Positions 1-5,678 of a stretch of 41,237 bases of DNA are shown here, piece by piece. Below the pieces are notes generated by a model. It was not told the DNA's origin, searched no databases, and worked only from the letters and a program-made list of their open reading frames with translations. Within the stretch, counting starts at the first letter, position 1. Every line of letters begins with the position of its first letter. The translations under genes were made by a program, and so were the position numbers. This DNA comes from Gammaproteobacteria bacterium (lineage in GTDB: Bacteria; Pseudomonadota; Gammaproteobacteria; UBA9339): NCBI GenBank assembly GCA_023135155.1, contig JAGLTR010000068.1, positions 1 through 41,237 on the forward strand, given 5' to 3'.

Positions 1-26
1 GACGCCTAGGTTGGGCGTCTCTACGT
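1..26. repeat. Hairpin repeat, GACGCC...GGGCGTC family (cut by window edge)
   Basis: This is the right part of a short palindrome, GACGCC-loop-GGGCGTC followed by TCTACG. A nearly identical complete copy lies at 4052-4078. The left end is lost at the window edge. It belongs to the dispersed hairpin family also seen at 3926-3989 and 18505-18529. It has no U-tract and is not obviously a terminator. Confidence 0.7.
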
Positions 27-208
27 TCCAGTTACATGCACGCGCTACCTTTTGCGTTCATTTTTAGTTTCGTCATTCCAGCGTCTGCGGGAATCCGGGC
101 ATGTCTAGGTCAACCCCTAGCGCACCGCGGGTGCTCTCACCTAATCCCCTCTACCCTAACGATTATCACTGCAAACCCAAAATCGCACAATACCGTGTTT
201 TTCACAAA
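27..208. other. Non-coding stretch upstream of the first CDPS gene, with one hairpin repeat
   Basis: I see no convincing gene here. Positions 71-96 hold a GTCATTCC...GGAATCC inverted repeat of the type often dispersed in proteobacterial genomes. A 69-codon open frame at 36-245 runs through this repeat, has no ribosome binding site and is rejected. The conserved CDPS promoter begins at about 209. Confidence 0.6.
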
Positions 209-251
209 TTTCATGTTCTTTAATGTCACGGAAGACAAGTTGTAATACAAT
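209..251 (+). promoter_or_regulatory. Promoter region of first CDPS gene (duplicated copy 1)
   Basis: The segment TTTCATGTTCT, TTAATGTC, then TTGTAATACAATTG aligns almost base for base with 1084-1130 in front of the second CDPS gene. The likely -10 box is TACAAT at 246-251. The TTAATGTC block starts about 27 bases before it and may be a -35 or activator site. The matching copy shows that the duplication included the promoter, or that both copies are held by selection. Confidence 0.6.
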
Positions 252-325
252 TGATACTAGTTTGATGTTTTATGAGTATTAGATTGTATCTGAAGATTAC
301 AATTGGTTATTAGGCTGGAGGTATA

Positions 326-1006
326 ATGATGGAGCCGAGACAGCAAGAAGTGGGCGCGTATTTTAAGTGTACAAATAAATATAAAAGACTGTTCTTAGCA
401 TCAACTTGCTTGTTGCCAATAAGCGTTGGGCAAGGTTACCATGAGGGAGAGAAATTTAAAGCAACAATCGCTGTAGTTAATAAGCATTTTCGCGATTGTC
501 ATATTGTTGTTTGTGATAGTTTGCAGAGATTCTCCATAGAATTTTTGGAGGAGTTATCAGCGCCCGAGGCAAAGATTGTGTCATTAGCAAGAGGAAATGA
601 ATGGGTGCATCGCAATAATACGGCTATTAGCTTGCTAACAATTCCCTACAAGATTAGTCGGTGGGATGATTGGAAGAATCATGCTGAATTCCAGGGATGG
701 GAACAGTGCATTAAGAATTTGTATGCTGTTAATGAGCAATATCGGTCGTCCATTAACGAAACGATTGAGTTATTTGCGAAAGCACGGCAGGGAGTTTTGA
801 TAGATTCTGTATTGACTCAAAAGTATCTAATGGAAGAATGCGCGATCATGTCTTTGTGGGCTACATTGGATTTTGCATTTGAGGTATACCCAAAAAAGCG
901 ACGTCCGGCCACAGATTTTGTATATGAGTGGGTGAGGAAGCAAGAGAATGTTACGTCTATGATTAGGGTTTCTTTGGGTTTTCTAAATTGTTCTAATAAA
1001 CCGTGA
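326..1006 (+). CDS. tRNA-dependent cyclodipeptide synthase, XYP subfamily (copy 1)
   Basis: CDPSs take two aminoacyl-tRNAs and join the amino acids into a cyclic dipeptide (diketopiperazine), using a Rossmann fold related to class Ic aminoacyl-tRNA synthetases. The 226-residue length fits the family. Visible motifs are ISVGQGY, with Ser33 as the acyl-acceptor serine and Gln36 where NYH-type enzymes have Asn; VVCDSLQR; YLMEECA, with Tyr167 and Glu171 matching the catalytic Tyr and Glu of AlbC; and Tyr188-Pro189, the YP of the XYP subfamily known from Rickettsiella and Fluoribacter. GGAGG at 317-321 sits 4 bases before ATG 326 and 7 before ATG 329, so translation may start at the second Met. 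The product cannot be predicted from sequence. The gene has its own promoter, 188 bases separate it from its paralogue, and the two share all key motifs but are clearly diverged. Confidence 0.88.
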   Translation: MMEPRQQEVGAYFKCTNKYKRLFLASTCLLPISVGQGYHEGEKFKATIAVVNKHFRDCHIVVCDSLQRFSIEFLEELSAPEAKIVSLARGNEWVHRNNTAISLLTIPYKISRWDDWKNHAEFQGWEQCIKNLYAVNEQYRSSINETIELFAKARQGVLIDSVLTQKYLMEECAIMSLWATLDFAFEVYPKKRRPATDFVYEWVRKQENVTSMIRVSLGFLNCSNKP

Positions 1007-1021
1007 TTTTGGGGTTATTGG

Positions 1022-1038
1022 ATTGACTGAGGTCGTAT
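1022..1038 (+). promoter_or_regulatory. Candidate shared regulatory site, copy in front of CDPS 2
   Basis: The 17-mer ATTGACTGAGGTCGTAT recurs with one mismatch at 5561-5577, upstream of the PAS-GAF-HD-GYP gene. Both copies lie about 70-85 bases before a likely -10 box and both are followed by CTTAATGTC (1095-1103 and 5603-5611). It may be a binding site for a common regulator. This is inferred from two copies only. Confidence 0.35.
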
Positions 1039-1083
1039 TGTTGGGATGTTTTCTGTCCTCCGTGGGGTGAATATTTTATGCGC

Positions 1084-1127
1084 TTTCATGTTCTCTTAAT
1101 GTCCAGGTAGCTGATTTGTAATATAAT
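1084..1127 (+). promoter_or_regulatory. Promoter region of second CDPS gene (duplicated copy 2)
   Basis: This is a near copy of 209-251: TTTCATGTTCT, CTTAATGTC and TTGTAATATAATTG in the same order and spacing (one extra base). The -10 box is a perfect TATAAT at 1122-1127. No strong TTGACA-like -35 is present, so an activator acting at CTTAATGTC is plausible. Confidence 0.65.
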
Positions 1128-1194
1128 TGCCATCGATTTTGTGAGAAGTTGTTTGTATATGAGTAGTGAGAAATTTAACTAGAGGGCTCTAGCC

Positions 1195-1899
1195 GTGGCA
1201 TATAGATCTACTAAAGCGATATTCAAGTGTGCAGATGAACATAAAAGCGATTTGCAAGATGCTACATGTGTATTTCACATTAGTGTTGGCCAGCCATATC
1301 AGGAAGGTGAGAAATTAGGGGCGATCTTTGATGCTATGAATAACACACTGAGTGTATGTAATGTTGTGTTATGTGATAGTCTACAAAGACACACTCTGTC
1401 GATATTAAATGGCGGAGATCCAAAAGAATTTTATGATCAAGCGGTTTGTGCAGGTGATCAGTGGTTAGAGCGAAACGGGCAGATTTTAACGTCTTTATCG
1501 GTACCTCACAAACTTATGCGTTGGAGTGAGTGGCTATCTCACCCGAATTATCCGGATAGTTATGAGAAAATTAAGAGCTTATACGAAAATGATTTTGAGT
1601 ATAAAACGGCTGTTGATGAAACAGTCAGCATGTTTCTAGCAAGGATTGCAAAGCGCAATGGTGACAATCTTGTTAAGTACGGTATTGCTTTTGAGAAGTG
1701 TTTGGCATATCTTTTTGAGGAGTGTGCAATCATTTTGCTGTTATGGCGGCTAGATAAATATGATTTTGTTTTATATCCGAAGCCGCGCACAGTTGCGATG
1801 AGAGCAACCTATGAGAGGATGATTAAACCAAGATATCCAGAGATTATGAAGGAATTATATGTCAGGTTTAAGCGGGTTAATGAAAGCAACATTTCTTAA
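1195..1899 (+). CDS. tRNA-dependent cyclodipeptide synthase, XYP subfamily (copy 2)
   Basis: This is a second cyclodipeptide synthase, 234 residues, with GTG start and AGAGGG 8 bases upstream. Motifs are ISVGQPY (Ser30 nucleophile position, Gln33 in place of Asn), VVLCDSLQR, the RW..W segment at 109-113, YLFEECA with Tyr172 and Glu176 as the catalytic pair, and Tyr194-Pro195. The Gln, Tyr, Pro combination places it in the XYP subfamily. It differs from copy 1 across the likely pocket region, for example at residues 25-60 and 150-180, so the two enzymes may use different aminoacyl-tRNAs. The SemiSWEET-like gene starts 15 bases after its stop and overlaps the kinase gene, so synthase, transporter and sensor probably share a transcript. 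No cytochrome P450, methyltransferase or cyclodipeptide oxidase, common CDPS partners in other bacteria, is nearby. Confidence 0.9.
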   Translation: MAYRSTKAIFKCADEHKSDLQDATCVFHISVGQPYQEGEKLGAIFDAMNNTLSVCNVVLCDSLQRHTLSILNGGDPKEFYDQAVCAGDQWLERNGQILTSLSVPHKLMRWSEWLSHPNYPDSYEKIKSLYENDFEYKTAVDETVSMFLARIAKRNGDNLVKYGIAFEKCLAYLFEECAIILLLWRLDKYDFVLYPKPRTVAMRATYERMIKPRYPEIMKELYVRFKRVNESNIS

Positions 1900-1914
1900 A
1901 TAAGGAGAAAAAAT

Positions 1915-2229
1915 ATGCCAATATGGATGAAAGATGTAATAGAAATTATCTTTAGCGGTTGTTTGTTTATCAATGCTATGTTATTTGTGCCTCAGGCGAT
2001 CAGAATCTTTCGGGCCAAAGAGGCTAGAAGTGTTTCATTGCTTACTTTCGCCGGTTTCAATTTTATCCAATTTTTTATTATGATGTATGGTTATGTGCAG
2101 CACGATTATTTGTTAATTATAGGATATACCCTTTCATTATGTACTTGTGGCACAGTTACCTTCCTAATCATTTGGTATAGAGTGGCGCGCTCAAAATCGG
2201 AAAGCATTAGGGGCGAGCAACTGAAATGA
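1915..2229 (+). CDS. SemiSWEET/PQ-loop family small membrane transporter
   Basis: The 104-residue protein has three hydrophobic helices at about 8-28, 42-60 and 65-88. The PQ-loop signature is FVPQAIRIFR, with Pro26-Gln27, followed by the typical SVSLLTF connection. SemiSWEETs are three-helix half-transporters that dimerise and usually move sugars down their gradient; related PQ-loop proteins carry amino acids or other small solutes. AAGGAG lies 7 bases before ATG. The gene is 15 bases behind CDPS 2 and its stop overlaps the kinase start (ATGA), so all three are probably translated from one message. The context suggests export or uptake of the CDPS product, but that is inference; no known SemiSWEET is established to carry diketopiperazines. 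Confidence 0.82.
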   Translation: MPIWMKDVIEIIFSGCLFINAMLFVPQAIRIFRAKEARSVSLLTFAGFNFIQFFIMMYGYVQHDYLLIIGYTLSLCTCGTVTFLIIWYRVARSKSESIRGEQLK

Positions 2230-3863
2230 AAATATGTAACGGTGAGCTTTGTCTCGGTGCAGATGAAATCTTGAATGCATTGCCGGTGCATATATATTGG
2301 AAAGATTTGCGTGGGGTATATTTGGGGTGTAACGAGAAACAGGCTTGTTCGTTGGGGTTGTCATCAGCTCATGATATCGTAGGAAAAACAGATTATGATT
2401 TTTGTTGGCAGGGTAAAGAATTTCTGAAGAATCTCTGTGATCACGATGCAGAGGTGGTCTCAGCAAGAAGACCTTTTATTTTTGATGAGTATACTGTTGA
2501 TCTGCATGGAGATGAAAGAGTATTTATTTCGTACAAATCCCCTCTTAAAGATGAAACAGGAGAAATTGTTGGTGTGGTGGGCGTTTCGTTTGATGTGACA
2601 GATAGAAACGCTGAGCAAAATGGAGACAGTCCCGATGCAGTTTTTTTGTCTTTATTCTATAAAGAAATTACTGGTGTGAGCGCTAATGTTAGTAAGTCGA
2701 TAATAGAAAAAGTTAAGGATGTTCGTGATTATTATGAAGGTATTTTGTCTCTTATGCCGGGGCATGTTTATTGGAAAGATATTGATGGAAAATATTTAGG
2801 TTGTAATGCAAATCAGGCTAGGTCATTGGGGTTGAAATCCAGAAGAGACATTGTTGGGAAGCATGCATACGAGAAGTTGCCCATAAAGCAAGCGAAAAAG
2901 TTGCGCGCAAATGATAAGGCCATCATTGAATCTGGCAAACCATACGTGACAGAAGAGCCTGGAATTTTGCATGACGGAAGCGAGGGGGTTTTTCTAACTC
3001 AGAAAATTCCGCTTTTAGATAAAGATAAGAACGCAATTGGACTTTTGGGGGTATCGATTGATATCACCGAAAAGAAAAAACTACAAGCCGAATTAGAAGA
3101 AACCCGTCTACAAGTCAAAACCCAAGAAGAACGCACAAAGGCGATGCAGGTTTTGGGGGCTAGTCTTGCGCATGAGTTGCGGACGCCTTTGGCTACTATT
3201 AGTAATTATGCTGATACGAAGGATTTTTTACGGGAGTTATTAACTGCGTATACAATGGCGACAGAGGCGAAGTTGCCGGTGCCATTTATTCGTCCGATGC
3301 ATATTGAGGCTTTGGGTGAGTCTTTAGTGGGGATTCAAAAAGAGGCGACTTTAGCCAGTAAGATTATTGATATGTTGCTTACTAATTTGCATGATTTGGC
3401 TGAGGCTGAGAAGGATTATAAAAAACACTCTATTGTTAAATGCGTTAATATGGCGATTGAGCGCTATCCTTATGTTCCTGATGCGCAGGAGAAATTAGTT
3501 TCGTTTGATGTGAAAAATGATTTTATTGTTTACGGGAAAGATCTTTTGATTATGCATATTTTGTTTAATTTAATGAAGAATGCTTTTTATTATATTGAGC
3601 AGGCTGGTAAGGGGAAGATTAAAATTCATTTAGAGTTGGGCGAGAAAGTTAATAAACTAATCTTTACTGATACCGGTTCTGGCATTCCCGAAGAGCAGTT
3701 GCCACATGTTTTTGATCATTTCTTTTCTAAGCGTGAAAATGGCACTGGGGTTGGTTTGACTTTTAGTCGTATGGTGATGGAGAATCTTGGTGGTGAGATG
3801 TCTTGTGAGTCGAAATTTGGTGAGTATGCCACTTTTGTTATGGAGTTTCCGGTTGCTGGTTGA
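2226..3863 (+). CDS. Double-PAS sensor histidine kinase
   Basis: This is a cytoplasmic histidine kinase of 545 residues with no membrane segment. Two PAS domains, about 14-128 and 170-284, are internal duplicates: both carry YWKD, YLGCN, SLGL and DIVGK in the same order. A short coiled coil (285-310) leads to the H-box LAHELRTPL with His316. About 60 residues separate the two halves of the dimerisation domain, longer than usual and reminiscent of CqsS/LqsS-type kinases. The ATPase domain has Asn452 (N-box), DTGSG at 482-486 (G1) and GTGVGL at 506-511 (G2), so it should be active. It has no receiver. It starts inside the transporter stop codon, so it is translationally coupled to the CDPS 2 unit. 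The response regulator at 4297 is the likely partner. The ligand is unknown; a cyclodipeptide is an attractive guess. Confidence 0.88.
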   Translation: MKICNGELCLGADEILNALPVHIYWKDLRGVYLGCNEKQACSLGLSSAHDIVGKTDYDFCWQGKEFLKNLCDHDAEVVSARRPFIFDEYTVDLHGDERVFISYKSPLKDETGEIVGVVGVSFDVTDRNAEQNGDSPDAVFLSLFYKEITGVSANVSKSIIEKVKDVRDYYEGILSLMPGHVYWKDIDGKYLGCNANQARSLGLKSRRDIVGKHAYEKLPIKQAKKLRANDKAIIESGKPYVTEEPGILHDGSEGVFLTQKIPLLDKDKNAIGLLGVSIDITEKKKLQAELEETRLQVKTQEERTKAMQVLGASLAHELRTPLATISNYADTKDFLRELLTAYTMATEAKLPVPFIRPMHIEALGESLVGIQKEATLASKIIDMLLTNLHDLAEAEKDYKKHSIVKCVNMAIERYPYVPDAQEKLVSFDVKNDFIVYGKDLLIMHILFNLMKNAFYYIEQAGKGKIKIHLELGEKVNKLIFTDTGSGIPEEQLPHVFDHFFSKRENGTGVGLTFSRMVMENLGGEMSCESKFGEYATFVMEFPVAG

Positions 3864-3925
3864 GGCGTGACAGATTTGTTATGCACGTAACCGGGGTAGC
3901 GCAGTACATTCTGGAGGGATTATCC

Positions 3926-3989
3926 GTAGAGACGCATAGCAATGCGTCTCATGGGATGTTTGGAAGACGCATTGCTATGTGTTTCTACA
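3926..3989. repeat. Inverted repeat element built from two GAGACGCAT hairpins
   Basis: The left arm, 3926-3950, is itself a palindrome (GAGACGCAT-AGCA-ATGCGTCTC). The right arm, 3965-3988, is its reverse complement with two mismatches, so the 64-base element can fold as two small hairpins or one long one. A single hairpin of the same family lies at 18505-18529 after tamA. It looks like a dispersed intergenic repeat, possibly a remnant MITE. Confidence 0.75.
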
Positions 3990-4051
3990 CAATATCTCGG
4001 ATGGAATATTAAAATGTGCGGTATGACGCAGCGGGGTTTATTAATGGCATT

Positions 4052-4078
4052 GAGACGCCCAGGTTGGGCGTCTCTACG
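4052..4078. repeat. Hairpin repeat GAGACGCCC-loop-GGGCGTCTC
   Basis: This is a perfect 9-base inverted repeat (4052-4060 and 4066-4074) with a 5-base loop, followed by TACG. The window starts with another copy (1-26). The outer bases GAGACGC match the family at 3926 and 18505; the inner bases differ on both arms, preserving the pairing. Confidence 0.75.
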
Positions 4079-4253
4079 GGGAATGAGTCTTATGTCAGGG
4101 TTTCTATGTAAGCTTTTTGCCTGTTTTTCTGTGCGATATGTCTGATTTTGTTTCATATGAGAACAATGTTGCCTCTAGAAGTACGGTATGGTCAGGGGGT
4201 GCTTAATGGGGCATAATTCGTAAGCTGGGTGACCGAAATAATTGTTATCTGTG

Positions 4254-4262
4254 TGCTACACT
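4254..4262 (+). promoter_or_regulatory. Extended -10 promoter of the LqsR-like regulator
   Basis: TGTGCTACACT gives a TACACT -10 box at 4257-4262 with a TG-type upstream extension and no clear -35. The predicted start near 4268-4270 leaves a leader of about 27 bases before the favoured ATG at 4297. Confidence 0.45.
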
Positions 4263-4296
4263 TTTATTCATGTTTGTGGAAATTAGGGAGTTTGAG

Positions 4297-5340
4297 ATGG
4301 GTAAGAATAATATTGCTTGTTGTTATTTTCCAACTACGGTTTTGTTTGTTGATGATAATGGGGGTTATTTAAAAAGTATGCGTCCGCGCTTGGATCGACT
4401 TTTGTATTATCATTTTTATACTGATCCAAAACAGGCGTTACTGTTTATTCAAAAAGAGTGTAAGCCCACGCCATTTATTGATAAATGGTTAATGAATTTA
4501 AAAGACTCGGCGCTTGAACTAGGTGGTGAATTAGAAGGTCATCGTGAGCTAGAGCATACTTATGTTGATATTGATTACTCTGCTATTCATAAAGAGATTT
4601 ATGATCCTGAACGTTATAAAGAGTTGTCGGTTTTAGTTATCGATTATGCTATGCCGCGCATGAATGGGTTGGAGTTTTGCGAGAAGATAAAAGATCTCCC
4701 GATTAAAAAACTTATGTTAACTGGTCAAGGTAGTTTGTCCTTAGGAGTGGAAGCTTTAAATGCTGGGCTTATCGATAAGTTTGTTACCAAGACCGGGGCT
4801 GTTGATTTGCGCGCTGAACTTAATACCGCAATTGCGGAGTTACAACAGCAATATTTTAACGATCAATCGCGTACAGTTATTGATAATCTGGCGACGAGTG
4901 CACGCTGCTGTTTATCCGATCCAGTGTTTACAGATTTTTTCCATGAATTTTGTCGAAATAATAATATTGCTGAGTATTATTTGGTTAACGATACTGGCTC
5001 TATGCTGTTATTAGATATAGAGGGTAAGCCGAGCTGGCTTGCAGTTGCGAGCGAACCTGAGATGCAGCGTCGTTATGATTCGGTGCATGATAATGAGGGT
5101 CCAAAAGAGATGGCAGAGGCTTTGCGTAAGCGCGAGAAATTGTTATTTTTAATGAATACGGATGACGAATATTTGTTAACTGCAGAGGCTTGGAAGAGTT
5201 GGGTGGCGTCATTGCATAATGCGAAAAAACTGATTGGTGCAAAAGATACATATTATTACGCGCATATTGTTGACGCGGCGCGCTCCAATATAAGCCTTGA
5301 TAAAATTGCTTCTTATCATGAGTTTTTGTTGGCTCATTAA
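4297..5340 (+). CDS. LqsR-like response regulator with split receiver domain
   Basis: The protein has 347 residues from ATG 4297, chosen because AGGGAG lies 6 bases before it; an upstream ATG at 4270 lacks this. A receiver starts at VLFVDDN (Asp19, Asp20), but about 55 extra residues (53-110) interrupt it before VLVIDYAMPRMNG, whose Asp116 is the predicted phosphorylation site. LTG (Thr142) and Lys165 complete the pocket. The rest (about 175-347) contains EYYLVND and LLLDIEG and resembles no DNA-binding domain. The layout recalls LqsR, the orphan-output regulator of the Legionella quorum-sensing system, and similar regulators paired with CqsS-like kinases; this rests on memory of the family. 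The upstream double-PAS kinase is the probable partner. The output is likely protein-protein or enzymatic, not direct transcription control. Confidence 0.72.
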   Translation: MGKNNIACCYFPTTVLFVDDNGGYLKSMRPRLDRLLYYHFYTDPKQALLFIQKECKPTPFIDKWLMNLKDSALELGGELEGHRELEHTYVDIDYSAIHKEIYDPERYKELSVLVIDYAMPRMNGLEFCEKIKDLPIKKLMLTGQGSLSLGVEALNAGLIDKFVTKTGAVDLRAELNTAIAELQQQYFNDQSRTVIDNLATSARCCLSDPVFTDFFHEFCRNNNIAEYYLVNDTGSMLLLDIEGKPSWLAVASEPEMQRRYDSVHDNEGPKEMAEALRKREKLLFLMNTDDEYLLTAEAWKSWVASLHNAKKLIGAKDTYYYAHIVDAARSNISLDKIASYHEFLLAH

Positions 5341-5438
5341 GTGGAAATTTTTTCTTCAATAATTATTAACGGCTTAGTTTTATTTGGCGGTTTGTGCGCG
5401 GATTTCGTTGTGGATAGAATTGTAGGCTATGTATTTCT

Positions 5439-5466
5439 GGATCCCGTATCAAGTACGGGATATGAC
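5439..5466. repeat. GGATCCCG...CGGGAT-type hairpin repeat
   Basis: ATCCCGTA and TACGGGAT form an 8-base inverted repeat around a short TCAAG loop, flanked by GG on the left and ATGAC on the right. The frame matches the right half of the element at 18551-18690, although the stem bases differ. Confidence 0.6.
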
Positions 5467-5510
5467 GTTGGGGTTTGTGGGATGACGTTGGAGTTTACGG
5501 GATGATGGGG
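5457..5510. repeat. Short tandem repeat, two and a half units of 20-22 bases
   Basis: Units are 5457-5478, 5479-5498 and a partial 5499-5510. Each starts GGGAT, and the first two continue into GACGTTGG and GTTT. The array starts within the hairpin repeat and probably arose by slippage from its end. Confidence 0.6.
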
Positions 5511-5560
5511 TTGCAATAATTTTTATAGTGTATTTTCTCCGGTGAATTCTTCTAGTAAAA

Positions 5561-5611
5561 ATTGATTGAGGTCGTATCTTACTGATTGTATTATTGATCA
5601 CCCTTAATGTC
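5561..5611 (+). promoter_or_regulatory. Candidate shared regulatory sites upstream of HD-GYP gene 1
   Basis: ATTGATTGAGGTCGTAT (5561-5577) matches 1022-1038 at 16 of 17 positions. CTTAATGTC (5603-5611) matches the block conserved in both CDPS promoters. This suggests that the HD-GYP gene and the synthases share a regulator. Confidence 0.35.
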
Positions 5612-5644
5612 ATTATAGATTAAGGTGTTGCCTTCGATATCTTG

Positions 5645-5653
5645 TGCTATTAT
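5645..5653 (+). promoter_or_regulatory. Extended -10 promoter of HD-GYP gene 1
   Basis: TGCTATTAT is an extended -10 (TATTAT at 5648-5653). The predicted transcript start near 5660 lies before the GGGAG/AAAGG ribosome binding region and ATG 5679, supporting that start over the GTG at 5625. Confidence 0.5.
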
Positions 5654-5678
5654 TAATAAAAAGAGCTGGGAGAAAGGT

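Larger units (their letters stand above)
3864..4256. other. Intergenic repeat-rich stretch between kinase and response regulator
   Basis: The stretch holds no credible gene. It contains the inverted hairpin element at 3926-3989 and the hairpin at 4052-4078. Short open frames on both strands translate the repeats and lack ribosome binding sites. The promoter of the response regulator begins at about 4254. Confidence 0.7.
5341..5644. other. Intergenic stretch with hairpin and short tandem repeats
   Basis: No gene is visible. It contains a GGATCCCGTATCAAGTACGGGATATGAC hairpin of the family found inside the MITE at 18551, tandem GGGATGACGTTGG units (5457-5510), and the candidate regulatory sites at 5561-5577 and 5603-5611. 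Confidence 0.65.

Noticed and set aside
36-245. 69-codon open frame with a signal-peptide-like start
   Set aside because: It translates a GTCATTCC hairpin repeat, has no ribosome binding site, and ends in the CDPS promoter.
3920-4156. Open frames on both strands between the kinase and the LqsR-like gene
   Set aside because: They read through the GAGACGC repeats and have no ribosome binding site or protein-like composition.
5457-5510. CRISPR-like repeat array
   Set aside because: Units are contiguous, 20-22 bases, imperfect and without spacers; no cas gene is present.
5625-5678. Upstream GTG start for HD-GYP gene 1
   Set aside because: The extended -10 at 5645-5653 lies inside this extension, and the ribosome binding site precedes ATG 5679.
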